Positions 1 through 6,337 are shown, numbered from the stretch's first letter. The stretch is 8,138 bases of DNA from Paracoccaceae bacterium (GCA_015487255.1 WFQA01000315.1:1-8138); one strand, 5' to 3'. A program made the numbers and translations. Notes: a model not told the origin generated them from the sequence alone.

Positions 1-7
1 CAGCCAT

Positions 8-37
8 AAAAAAGCCCGCACATTGCTGCGCGGGCTT
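8..37 (-). terminator. Intrinsic terminator of the rpsB-tsf operon
   Basis: On the minus strand an 8-bp perfect stem (GCGGGCTT with AAGCCCGC at plus positions 12-19 and 30-37, 10-nt loop) is followed directly by a run of T residues (the A run at 8-13 on the plus strand). It lies 20 nt beyond the tsf stop codon. This is a standard Rho-independent terminator ending the translation-factor operon. Confidence 0.9.
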
Positions 38-57
38 AAAATGCGTAAAGGTTCAGC

Positions 58-933
58 TTAACCACCCATGGTCTTGGCCACTTCAGCCGCGAAATCCTCA
101 ACTTTTTTCTCGATACCCTCACCAACAGCGAGGCGCACAAAACCGGTGACTTCCGCACCCGCTTCCTTGGCCGCCTGTGCCACGGTCACATCAGGGTTGA
201 TCACAAATTTCTGGTTCACCAGCGTGACCTCTTCAAAGAACTTGCGCATCCGGCCTTTGATCATATTTTCAATGATGTTTTCCGGCTTGCCAGATTCGCG
301 CGCCTGCTCGGTCAGCACGTTTTTCTCGCGCTCAACCAGCGCCGGATCAAGGTCATCCTCATTTAGCGAGGCCGGGTTGGTCGCCGCAACATGCATACAA
401 ATCTGTTTGGCGATATCTTCATTACCACCTTTTAGCGCTACCAGCACCCCGATCTGCCCCATATCTGGCGCAGCGGCATTATGCACATAAGAGGCAATGA
501 TATCCCCCTCAAGCCGGGCCATGCGGCGCACGGTCATGTTTTCGCCGATGGTCACGATCTTTTCGCCGACCAGCTCAGATACGGTTTTGCCATCCATATC
601 CGCCTCTTGCAGCGCTGCCACATCAGCCACGCCCAGCGCGGCTTTGGTGATACCCGCCACCATACCCTGAAACTCGGCATTCTTGGCAACGAAATCGGTC
701 TCGGAATTGACCTCCACCGCCACGCCGACATTGCCGGAAACCGCCACGCCGACAAGACCCTCAGCCGCAGTGCGGCCAGATTTTTTGGCGGCTTTGGCAA
801 GGCCCTTGGTGCGCAGCCAGTCAACGGCGGCTTCCATGTCACCGTCGGTTGCGGTCAGGGCTTTTTTGGCATCCATCATGCCAACGCCCGAGCTGTCACG
901 CAGCTCTTTCACTTGTTTTGCTGTGATCGCCAT
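58..933 (-). CDS. tsf: Elongation factor Ts
   Basis: EF-Ts is the guanine-nucleotide exchange factor that regenerates EF-Tu-GTP during translation elongation in the cytoplasm. The 291-residue product is close to the usual length (283 in E. coli). The N-terminal UBA-like domain (about residues 1-55) contains the conserved block RDSSGVGMMDAKKAL. The TDFVA motif that contacts EF-Tu lies at residues 79-83, in the segment NSETDFVAKNAEF. The ATG start is supported by an AGGAG ribosome binding site at 941-945 with a 7-nt spacer. It is the second gene of the rpsB-tsf operon, 54 nt after the rpsB stop codon, and is followed by a terminator. No missing residue or frameshift is seen. The identification is secure. 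Confidence 0.98.
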   Translation of the reverse strand: MAITAKQVKELRDSSGVGMMDAKKALTATDGDMEAAVDWLRTKGLAKAAKKSGRTAAEGLVGVAVSGNVGVAVEVNSETDFVAKNAEFQGMVAGITKAALGVADVAALQEADMDGKTVSELVGEKIVTIGENMTVRRMARLEGDIIASYVHNAAAPDMGQIGVLVALKGGNEDIAKQICMHVAATNPASLNEDDLDPALVEREKNVLTEQARESGKPENIIENMIKGRMRKFFEEVTLVNQKFVINPDVTVAQAAKEAGAEVTGFVRLAVGEGIEKKVEDFAAEVAKTMGG

Positions 934-959
934 CTTGGCTCTCCTATCAAATTCGGTTG

Positions 960-981
960 GCGCGGGGCCCCTGCCCCGCGC
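960..981 (-). other. GC-rich hairpin between rpsB and tsf
   Basis: A perfect 8-bp inverted repeat (GCGCGGGG at 960-967, CCCCGCGC at 974-981, 6-nt loop) starts 6 nt after the rpsB stop codon. On the transcribed strand it is followed by CAACCGAATT rather than a T run, so it is not a full intrinsic terminator. It could pause polymerase, protect the upstream mRNA from 3' decay, or lower tsf expression relative to rpsB. The role is inference; the stem itself is plain. Confidence 0.6.
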
Positions 982-987
982 ATGATG

Positions 988-1842
988 CTATTTTTTGGCG
1001 GCCTCTTCCGGCGCGGCCTCAGCGGCTGGCTCAGGCGCGGGTTCAGGTGCTGCCTCAGCGACTGGCTCGGGTGTGGCTTCTGTGGCGGCTTCTGCGGGCA
1101 GATCTTCGCCAACGGTTTCTTCCATCTCGCCGATGTCAACACCGGCTGCGCCAAGCTGTGCCGCCATGCCGTCCAGCGCCGCCCGTGCGATCAGGTCGCA
1201 ATAAAGTGCAATCGCGCGCGCCGCGTCATCATTACCCGGAATCGGGTAATCAATGCCGCGCGGGTCGGAGTTGGTGTCAAGCACCGCAATCACCGGCACG
1301 CCCAGCTTTTTGGCCTCGGCAACGGCGAGGCTCTCTTTATTGGTGTCGACCACAAAAATCAGGTCCGGTGTGCCGCCCATTTCGCGAATACCACCCAGGG
1401 AAGCCTGCAATTTTGCCTGTTGACGGGTCATGCCCAGCATTTCTTTCTTGGTCAGCCCCTCGCCGCCGTTTTCCAGCGCCTCATCCAGCTTTTTCAGCGT
1501 GGTGATCGAGTTGGAAATGGTTTTCCAGTTGGTCAGCATGCCCCCCAGCCAGCGCTGGTTAACATAGTATTGCGCCGAACGTTCGGCCGCATCGGCAATC
1601 GCCTTGCTCGCCTGCCGCTTGGTGCCGACAAAAAGAATCGAGCCGCCCTTGGCCACGGTCTGCTGCACCACGTTGAGCGCCGCATCAAGCAAAGGCACGG
1701 TCTGGGTGAGGTCCATGATGTGGATGCCGTTACGGGCCCCGTATATATACGGGCCCATCAGCGGGTTCCAGCGGTGGGTTTGGTGGCCAAAGTGAACGCC
1801 GGCCTCAAGCAGCTGGCGCAATGTGAACTCAGGAAGAGCCAT
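988..1842 (-). CDS. rpsB: 30S ribosomal protein S2
   Basis: S2 is a late-assembling protein of the small ribosomal subunit and, with S1, is needed for mRNA binding. The product is 284 residues with start MALPEFTLRQLLEAGVHFGHQTHRWNP. Family signatures include residues 91-107 (YYVNQRWLGGMLTNWKT), 158-170 (TPDLIFVVDTNKE) and 181-204 (the VPVIAVLDTNSDP segment). E. coli S2 has 241 residues; the excess here is an acidic tail (about 240-284) of Ala/Glu/Pro repeats ending in AAKK, as is common in alphaproteobacteria. The frame is open upstream to 2055, but the start at 1842 is chosen because the S2 family begins there and AAGGAAAT lies just before it. First gene of the operon with tsf. Confidence 0.98.
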   Translation of the reverse strand: MALPEFTLRQLLEAGVHFGHQTHRWNPLMGPYIYGARNGIHIMDLTQTVPLLDAALNVVQQTVAKGGSILFVGTKRQASKAIADAAERSAQYYVNQRWLGGMLTNWKTISNSITTLKKLDEALENGGEGLTKKEMLGMTRQQAKLQASLGGIREMGGTPDLIFVVDTNKESLAVAEAKKLGVPVIAVLDTNSDPRGIDYPIPGNDDAARAIALYCDLIARAALDGMAAQLGAAGVDIGEMEETVGEDLPAEAATEATPEPVAEAAPEPAPEPAAEAAPEEAAKK

Positions 1843-1955
1843 TGGATATTTCCTTTCCGGTTTAATCCTCGGCAGGGAGTTGAGGCTTGCGCCAACCGGT
1901 GGACAGATGGGGATGTCTCCCCCATACGCCCTAAACCCTGCCTGTGGTTTCAATA
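1843..1955 (-). promoter_or_regulatory. Structured 5' leader of rpsB (candidate S2 autoregulatory element)
   Basis: If transcription starts near 1955, the rpsB mRNA has a leader of about 113 nt. It holds three possible pairings. GGCAGGG and CCCTGCC (plus positions 1871-1877 and 1936-1942) pair over a long range. They enclose a local hairpin with arms at 1907-1912 and 1920-1925. CCGGTT (1857-1862) can pair with AACCGG (1894-1899), closing next to the ribosome binding site; it and the long-range stem would cross if formed together, so they are either alternatives or a pseudoknot. In gammaproteobacteria the rpsB leader is known to mediate repression by S2. Whether this unrelated-looking leader does the same is inference. 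Confidence 0.4.
1849..1858 (-). promoter_or_regulatory. rpsB ribosome binding site, fixes the S2 start
   Basis: On the minus strand GGAAAGGAAA ends 6 nt before the ATG at 1842. It settles the start against the longer open frame reaching 2055, whose extra 71 residues resemble no S2 protein. The neighbouring CCGG can pair with an upstream AACCGG (see the leader entry), so access to this site may be controlled by structure. Confidence 0.8.
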
Positions 1956-1961
1956 GCCGCG

Positions 1962-1990
1962 CATTTAGAGCAAAGCCGCAGTTTTCGCAA
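1962..1990 (-). promoter_or_regulatory. Candidate rpsB promoter
   Basis: On the minus strand TTGCGA (plus 1985-1990) and TAAATG (plus 1962-1967) are separated by exactly 17 bp. The -35 is a fair match and the -10 a weak one to the sigma70 consensus, but the position, about 120 bp before a highly expressed operon, fits. Predicted start is near 1955. Confidence 0.4.
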
Positions 1991-2100
1991 GCGCTTAAGT
2001 GGAAAATCGCCCAAATCAGCAGAATCAGGTCGATTTCGGATGACGCGCCCCGCACATTTGTCTATCCAAAGAAAGACAGTGACAGTGAGCAGACAACAAT

Positions 2101-2934
2101 ATGAACGATGGGTTTACCCGTATCGAGGCCAAGGATCTGAGTTATTCTAACTCGTTTCCCTCGCCCAAACGGCATTTTGTAATCCGGTGGGTGGAGAACC
2201 TGACCGGGCGAATCACGATTCTCAGACTGGCCAAAAAACACCAGCAAGAGCCGCCCCTGCCCGGCAATTTCTGGCAACAGGCCATGGCGCGCATGGAAAT
2301 CAACACCGATGTTGATGCCGCCGCCCTTGCCCGCATTCCCAAAACCGGGCCGCTGATCATTGTGGCCAACCACCCGCACGGGCTGGTCGATGGCATGGTG
2401 CTGTGCGAGATCATGAGCCGGGTGCGCCCGGATTTCAAAATCATGACCCGCGCCTTTCTGGCCAAGGTGCCCGATATCAATGACCGCATGCTGCCGGTTG
2501 CCTTTGACCACGAAGACGACGCGATTCGCAAAAACGTGCAGGCCCGCAAAGATGCGTTGAACCATGTGAAGGATGGCGGCTGCCTGATCCTGTTTCCCGC
2601 TGGCCGGGTGGCCCATAGCGAAACATGGTTTGGCCCGGCGATCGATGGTGAGTGGACCAGCTTTCTCGCAAGGTTGATCTCGCGCGGCAAGGCATCGGTT
2701 TTGCCGATGTTTTTTCACGGCCAGAACAGCCGGATGTATCTTTTGGCTGCCAAGCTTTCCCCCACCCTGCGCCAGGCTTTGCTGATGCATGAGGTGGTGC
2801 GCTCGCTCAAATCCGACATGCGCCCTGTTATCGGTGAGGCGCTTTCCTTTGAAACGCTGGACGCCATGGGCCTGCCCCCCAAGGAAATGGCCGCATATTT
2901 GCGCGAACTGACGTTGAAACTGGGCGAGCACTAA
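2101..2934 (+). CDS. PlsC-like lysophospholipid acyltransferase family protein
   Basis: Probable membrane-associated acyltransferase of the glycerophospholipid acyltransferase (LPLAT) superfamily, moving an acyl chain to a lysolipid or lyso-aminolipid. In its 277 residues the catalytic block is IVANHPHGLVDG (87-98), the counterpart of the usual NHxxxxD, here with His91 and Asp97 separated by five residues. The substrate-binding FPxG motif appears as LILFPAGR (162-169). A third block, VLPMFFHGQNSRMYLLA (200-216), resembles the hemolysin/OlsA-like branch more than classic PlsC, so ornithine-lipid or a related lipid synthesis is an alternative to phosphatidate synthesis. No clear transmembrane helix is seen. 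The start ATG has only a weak ribosome binding site (GTGAG). Its stop overlaps the next start (TAATG), suggesting translational coupling to the kinase gene. The substrate is uncertain. Confidence 0.85.
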   Translation: MNDGFTRIEAKDLSYSNSFPSPKRHFVIRWVENLTGRITILRLAKKHQQEPPLPGNFWQQAMARMEINTDVDAAALARIPKTGPLIIVANHPHGLVDGMVLCEIMSRVRPDFKIMTRAFLAKVPDINDRMLPVAFDHEDDAIRKNVQARKDALNHVKDGGCLILFPAGRVAHSETWFGPAIDGEWTSFLARLISRGKASVLPMFFHGQNSRMYLLAAKLSPTLRQALLMHEVVRSLKSDMRPVIGEALSFETLDAMGLPPKEMAAYLRELTLKLGEH

Positions 2935-3815
2935 TGGCGCCGGCGCCGGTTCTCTGCATTGGCTCGGCTTTGTGGGATATCATAGCCTCGGCCAGCGCGC
3001 CGATGCAGCGGGGCGGGGATATTGCCGGGGAAATACGGCGGCAAATGGGTGGCGTGGCGCTGAATGTGGCGCTGGCGCTGGTGCGGCAAGGCCAGCCTGC
3101 GGTGCTGCTCTCGGCGATCGGCAACGGGCCGGAGGGGGATGCGCTGATCGAGGCGCTGGAGTGCGAGGGGGTGGATTGCCGGTTTATCTACCGCTCGGAT
3201 GACCCGACCGACAGTTACCTCGCGATTGAAAACCCCGATGGCGGTATTTTTGGGGCCATTGCTGATTGCGCCTCGCTGGAGCTGGCGGATGAAAAGATAT
3301 TTGCGCCATTGCTTGATGGCCGACTCGGCTCTCCTGCCACCCCGTGGCCCTACCGCGTGGTGGTGGATGGCAACCTGCCTGCCGCATTGATGGCGGGCCT
3401 GCCGGGCCGGGTTGAATTCTCCGATTGCCAGCTCAATATCGTGCCCGCCTCGCCGGGCAAGGCAGACAGGCTGCGCGCCGCGCTGGCCGGGGGCGGGGTG
3501 ACGCTTTATGTCAACCTTGGTGAGGCGGAAATCCTGTGCCAGACCAGACTGGAGGACAGCAAAGCCGCCGCGCAGGCATTGCTGGCCCTGGGCGCCGAAC
3601 GCGCCATCGTCACCAACGGTGATCAGACGGTATGTTTTTCTGATGGCGCGACAACCATCACGCTTACCCCACCCAAGGCCGCCGCGCACAGCACAACCGG
3701 CGCGGGGGATGTGTTTATGGCCGCCCATATCGCCGCCGGCGGGGCCACAGCCGAAAGCCGCCTGCAAACCGCGCTGGAGGCCGCCGCCAGCCACATAACC
3801 CGGAAGATCACATGA
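2934..3815 (+). CDS. psuK: PfkB-family sugar kinase, probable pseudouridine kinase
   Basis: Cytoplasmic ribokinase-fold (PfkB) kinase of 293 residues. The N-terminal PfkB signature is seen as GGVALNVALALVRQG (39-53), preceded by a substrate-binding strand LCIGSALWDI. The C-terminal ATP/anion-hole motif is TTGAGDVF (254-261), with Asp259 the expected catalytic base. The residue before TTGAGD is Ser where many PfkB enzymes have Asp, a tolerated change. By itself the sequence supports only sugar or nucleoside kinase. The assignment as pseudouridine kinase (pseudouridine plus ATP to pseudouridine 5'-phosphate) rests on the 4-base ATGA overlap with psuG directly downstream, a pairing known from E. 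coli and many other bacteria. It starts inside the stop codon of the acyltransferase gene (TAATG) and has no separate ribosome binding site of its own beyond the end of that gene. Confidence 0.85.
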   Translation: MAPAPVLCIGSALWDIIASASAPMQRGGDIAGEIRRQMGGVALNVALALVRQGQPAVLLSAIGNGPEGDALIEALECEGVDCRFIYRSDDPTDSYLAIENPDGGIFGAIADCASLELADEKIFAPLLDGRLGSPATPWPYRVVVDGNLPAALMAGLPGRVEFSDCQLNIVPASPGKADRLRAALAGGGVTLYVNLGEAEILCQTRLEDSKAAAQALLALGAERAIVTNGDQTVCFSDGATTITLTPPKAAAHSTTGAGDVFMAAHIAAGGATAESRLQTALEAAASHITRKIT

Positions 3816-4723
3816 CCGCGCCGCTGAAATTCTCGACCGAAGTTGCCAATGCCCGCAAGGCCGCCCGGCCGATTGTGGCGCTGGAAAGCACCATCATCAC
3901 CCATGGCATGCCCTATCCGCAAAATGTGAAAACCGCTGAATTGGTCGAGGCTGATATCCGCAAGGCCGGAGCGGTGCCCGCCACCATTGCCATTATGAAC
4001 GGGCATATCCATATCGGGCTGGAACCTGACCAGTTGCAAACCCTGGCGCAGGCCAAAAACGTGGCCAAACTCAGCCGGGCTGATCTGGCTTTTGCGCTGG
4101 CCAATGGCCAGACCGGGGCCAGCACCGTGGCCGCGACCATGATCTGCGCCCATCTGGCCGGTATCGAGGTTTTTGCCACTGGTGGTATTGGCGGGGTGCA
4201 TCGCGGGGCCGAGCACAGCTTTGATATTTCGGCTGATCTGGAGGAACTGGCGCAAACCCCCGTCAGCGTGGTGGCCGCCGGGGCCAAGGCCATTTTGGAT
4301 CTGCCAAAAACCCTTGAAGTGCTGGAGAGCCGCGGCGTGCCTGTCATTGCCTATGGGCAAAATACCTTCCCCGCCTTTTGGTCGCGCGATAGCGGCTTGC
4401 CCGCCCCGTTGCGCGCTGATAGCGCCGCTGAGATTGCCGCCGCCCACAAGATGCGCGCCCGCCTTGGCCTGCCCGGCGGCCAGCTTATTGCCAACCCTAT
4501 CCCGACCGAGGCGGAAATTCCGGCAGAGCAGCTTGCCCCCCATATCGAGCAGGCGCTCAAAGAGGCCGAGGCCGGTGGCATTGCCGCCAAGGCTGTCACG
4601 CCGTTTTTGCTTACGCGCATTTTCGAGCTGACGGATGGCGCATCCCTCAGGGCCAATATCGCATTGGTGCGCAACAATGCCCGCCTTGCCGCCGCCATCG
4701 CCATTGCCTTAAAGCAGGGTTAA
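3812..4723 (+). CDS. psuG: Pseudouridine-5'-phosphate glycosidase
   Basis: PsuG breaks the C-C glycosidic bond of pseudouridine 5'-phosphate, giving uracil and ribose 5-phosphate; the enzyme needs a divalent metal, Mn2+ in E. coli. The 303-residue product (312 in E. coli) has the conserved blocks VALESTIITHGMPYPQN (22-38), TGASTVAATM (101-110), VFATGGIGGVHRGA (120-133), FDISADLEEL (137-146) and AAGAKAILDLPKTLEVLESRGVPV (155-178). Glu25, Lys86, Asp142 and Lys159 line up with the catalytic and metal-binding residues Glu31, Lys93, Asp149 and Lys166 described for the E. coli enzyme (alignment by eye). The late LIANPIP motif (225-231) is also present. The gene overlaps the kinase gene by ATGA, so the two products are probably made in step. 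No pseudouridine transporter gene is visible nearby, so the substrate may come from RNA turnover inside the cell or from a transporter encoded elsewhere. Confidence 0.96.
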   Translation: MTAPLKFSTEVANARKAARPIVALESTIITHGMPYPQNVKTAELVEADIRKAGAVPATIAIMNGHIHIGLEPDQLQTLAQAKNVAKLSRADLAFALANGQTGASTVAATMICAHLAGIEVFATGGIGGVHRGAEHSFDISADLEELAQTPVSVVAAGAKAILDLPKTLEVLESRGVPVIAYGQNTFPAFWSRDSGLPAPLRADSAAEIAAAHKMRARLGLPGGQLIANPIPTEAEIPAEQLAPHIEQALKEAEAGGIAAKAVTPFLLTRIFELTDGASLRANIALVRNNARLAAAIAIALKQG

Positions 4724-4726
4724 TAC

Positions 4727-4755
4727 TTGCAAGCAGCGCGCCCAGCCCCTAACTC
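4727..4755 (+). promoter_or_regulatory. Weak candidate promoter before the DUF502 gene
   Basis: TTGCAA (4727-4732) and TAACTC (4750-4755) are spaced by 17 bp in the only real gap (61 nt) of this gene cluster. The -35 is good but the -10 matches at few positions. Read-through from psuG is equally possible. Confidence 0.2.
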
Positions 4756-4784
4756 TTGAGCCAGGCGCCAACAGAAGAGAGACC

Positions 4785-5474
4785 ATGGCCAAAAAACCTA
4801 AATTCAAACGCAAGAAGCCCACCCTGCTGCATCGGTTCCGCACCAACTTTTTGACCGGTGTGGTTATCGTGGCCCCGGTGACGCTGACCATCTATCTGAT
4901 CTGGTGGGCGGTCAACCTCGTGGACAGGATGATCGTGCCATGGGTGCCGGCCATCTATAACCCTTCCACCTATCTCGGGGTGAATATCCTCGGCTTCGGG
5001 TTGGTTGTTTTTGTGTTTTTCTCCGCTGCTATCGGCGCGCTCACCAAGGGGCTGTTTGGGCGGCAATTGCTCAAATTCGGCGAAAATATCGTTGAGCGCA
5101 TGCCGGTGGTGCGCAGCATCTATAACGCGCTCAAGCAGATCGCCGAAACCGTGCTTAGCCAGAGCAACAATTCGTTTCAAAATGCCTGTCTGGTGCAATA
5201 TCCGCGCGAGGGGATCTGGGCGATTGCCTTTGTTTCGACCGAAACCAAAGGCGAGGTGCTGGAAAAACTGCCAAATGACAAGATGCTGTCGATCTTTTTG
5301 CCAACCACACCCAACCCGACTTCGGGGTTTTTGCTGTTTGTGCCGCGCAAGGATCTGGTCATTCTGGACATGACAGTGGAAGAAGCCGCCAAGCTGGTTA
5401 TTTCTGCCGGGCTGGTTACCCCGCCCACAGCCGCCGAGATCGCCGCCGGGAAAAAGCCATTGCCCTCTAAATGA
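4785..5474 (+). CDS. DUF502 family inner-membrane protein
   Basis: A 229-residue protein of the DUF502 family, whose biochemical function is not established. A basic N-terminus (KKPKFKRKK) precedes a first membrane helix at about residues 22-46 and a second at about 66-88. The following soluble part holds the family hallmarks: LGVNILGFGLVV, a segment RMPVVRSIYNALKQI (105-119), and the strongly conserved PTTPNPTSG (173-181) followed by a FVPR segment. The positive N-terminus predicts both ends in the cytoplasm, with a short periplasmic stretch between the helices. An AGAGAGA sequence a few bases before the ATG is the likely ribosome binding site. Its stop overlaps the start of the exporter gene by ATGA, so the two are co-translated and possibly act on the same membrane process, which is inference from arrangement only. 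Confidence 0.9.
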   Translation: MAKKPKFKRKKPTLLHRFRTNFLTGVVIVAPVTLTIYLIWWAVNLVDRMIVPWVPAIYNPSTYLGVNILGFGLVVFVFFSAAIGALTKGLFGRQLLKFGENIVERMPVVRSIYNALKQIAETVLSQSNNSFQNACLVQYPREGIWAIAFVSTETKGEVLEKLPNDKMLSIFLPTTPNPTSGFLLFVPRKDLVILDMTVEEAAKLVISAGLVTPPTAAEIAAGKKPLPSK

Positions 5475-6085
5475 TCACCGCGCTCACCACCGGGTTTTTC
5501 TCCTCACTGGTGCTGATTCTGGCGATCGGGGCACAAAACGCTTTTGTGTTGCGCCAAGGGATGTTGCGCCAGCATGTATTTCCGGTTGCCCTCACCTGCG
5601 CGCTTTCTGATGCGGTGCTGATCACGCTGGGGGTGATCGGGTTTGGCAGCCTTATTGCGGCTTTTCCCAATTTACCACTGGTCATGCGAATCGGGGGCGC
5701 GCTATTTTTGATATTTTATGGCGGGCTGCGGTTTTGGTCGGCATGGCGCGGGCAATCGCAGCTTGAGCCAGCCAAATCAGGTGGCAGCCTGCGCGCCACG
5801 GTGCTGACCGCATTGATTCTCACCTGGCTCAACCCCCATGTTTACCTTGACACCCTTGGCCTGCTTGGCGCGATATCGCTGCAGTTTGAAAGCTTGGCAG
5901 ACAAGGTTTCTTTTGGTGTCGGCGCGGTTTTGGCTTCATTTGTATTTTTCTTTTCATTGACTTACGGGGCGAAGTTAATCTCGCCTGTTATGGCAAGCCC
6001 GCGCGCATGGCAAATACTGGACACGGCGGTTGGCCTGCTGATGTGGATATTGGCGCTGGGGCTGATTCTCGGAATCGGCGATTGA
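5471..6085 (+). CDS. argO: LysE/ArgO-type amino acid exporter
   Basis: Inner-membrane exporter of the LysE superfamily, 204 residues with about six hydrophobic segments (roughly 1-23, 38-60, 68-90, 108-133, 145-170 and 182-202). Two signature blocks are clear: AIGAQNAFVLRQGMLRQH (18-35) and LTWLNPHVYLDTLGLLG (117-133), both very like the arginine exporter ArgO (YggA) of E. coli and LysE of Corynebacterium. It probably exports arginine and/or lysine or related basic amino acids when they build up; the exact substrate cannot be read from sequence. It starts inside the stop codon of the DUF502 gene (ATGA). A LysG/ArgP-type LysR regulator, often found beside such genes, is absent here. A hairpin overlapping the stop codon probably terminates the transcript. 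Confidence 0.9.
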   Translation: MITALTTGFFSSLVLILAIGAQNAFVLRQGMLRQHVFPVALTCALSDAVLITLGVIGFGSLIAAFPNLPLVMRIGGALFLIFYGGLRFWSAWRGQSQLEPAKSGGSLRATVLTALILTWLNPHVYLDTLGLLGAISLQFESLADKVSFGVGAVLASFVFFFSLTYGAKLISPVMASPRAWQILDTAVGLLMWILALGLILGIGD

Positions 6086-6097
6086 GAATCACTTTTT
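6063..6097 (+). terminator. Terminator hairpin spanning the stop codon of the exporter gene
   Basis: TGATTCTC (6063-6070) and GAGAATCA (6084-6091) form an 8-bp perfect stem with a 13-nt loop, followed by CTTTTT. The TGA stop codon (6083-6085) lies partly in the stem. Two further G-T pairs could extend it. The stem is AT-rich, so efficiency may be moderate. Confidence 0.6.
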
Positions 6098-6184
6098 GGC
6101 TGAGTCTTGCAACCAAAGGGCTGATTCCGTGTTCAAAATGTCACACTCTTAAGGTTGATTCGAGCTTATGACTCTAAGATCGCC

Positions 6185-6242
6185 ATATATATAGCTTTTT
6201 TGAAATTATTCTCTTGGCGCAAAGCCGCTTGGGGATTATAAC
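6185..6242 (+). promoter_or_regulatory. Strong sigma70-type promoter with AT-rich upstream element
   Basis: TTGGCG (6214-6219) and TATAAC (6237-6242) are separated by exactly 17 bp, with 4 of 6 and 5 of 6 consensus matches. Directly upstream (6185-6210) is an almost pure A/T block with TTTTTTGAAATTATT, placed where an UP element (RNA polymerase alpha-subunit site, about -40 to -60) should be. The block stands out sharply in this GC-rich window. Predicted start is near 6249. No open reading frame of note begins before the terminator at 6297, so the promoter most likely drives an RNA gene. Confidence 0.65.
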
Positions 6243-6248
6243 TGACTC

Positions 6249-6324
6249 ACTGCTCGATAGGTTTCTTGCCTGTATGAAACCTGCCTCAAGACTTAGCGCC
6301 CTCCTTGTGAGGGCGTTTTTTTTT
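6249..6324 (+). ncRNA. Candidate small non-coding RNA, about 76 nt
   Basis: The interval between the promoter at 6214-6242 and an intrinsic terminator has the layout of a free-standing bacterial sRNA. The first hairpin has arms AGGTTTC (6259-6265) and GAAACCT (6276-6282) with a 10-nt loop, TTGCCTGTAT; a U-G pair may extend it. A single-stranded linker, CTGCCTCAAGACTTAG region (6281-6296), could serve as a seed. The second hairpin is the terminator, followed by nine T residues, a tail typical of Hfq-dependent sRNAs. The terminator loop region carries CTCCTT, which resembles an anti-Shine-Dalgarno sequence. I do not recognise the RNA as 6S, 4.5S, tmRNA or a named alphaproteobacterial sRNA family. 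No ribosome binding site and no sensible small open reading frame is seen. The alternative is a leader transcript of the arsC-type gene ended by attenuation. Confidence 0.55.
6297..6324 (+). terminator. Strong intrinsic terminator of the candidate sRNA
   Basis: A 7-bp perfect GC-rich stem (CGCCCTC at 6297-6303, GAGGGCG at 6309-6315) with a 5-nt loop is followed by nine consecutive T residues (6316-6324). The exporter gene ended 212 nt earlier and already has its own hairpin, so this terminator belongs to a separate transcript. Confidence 0.92.
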
Positions 6325-6337
6325 GGCACCTCCCGGC

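Noticed and set aside
481..1956. A long open frame (491 codons) on the plus strand opposite tsf and rpsB
   Set aside because: It is the antisense shadow of two certain genes in GC-rich DNA; its His/Gly/Arg-rich translation resembles no family.
1843..2055. An N-terminal extension of S2 by 71 residues, since the frame stays open to 2055
   Set aside because: The extension resembles no S2 protein, crosses the candidate promoter and leader, and a good ribosome binding site lies just before the family start at 1842.
2081..2092. Tandem GACAGTGACAGT before the acyltransferase start, reading ACTGTCACTGTC on the other strand, as a second Pho box
   Set aside because: The repeat period is 6 bp rather than the 11 bp a Pho box needs, so it is not a PhoB site.
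2062..2931. A 289-codon open frame on the minus strand opposite the acyltransferase gene, and similar long frames opposite psuK and psuG
   Set aside because: These are codon-bias shadows of recognised genes; none shows a domain or a ribosome binding site.
6059..6127. A 10-bp direct repeat, GGGCTGATTC, at 6059-6068 and 6118-6127
   Set aside because: One copy is part of the exporter coding sequence and terminator stem; two short copies without further structure could be chance.
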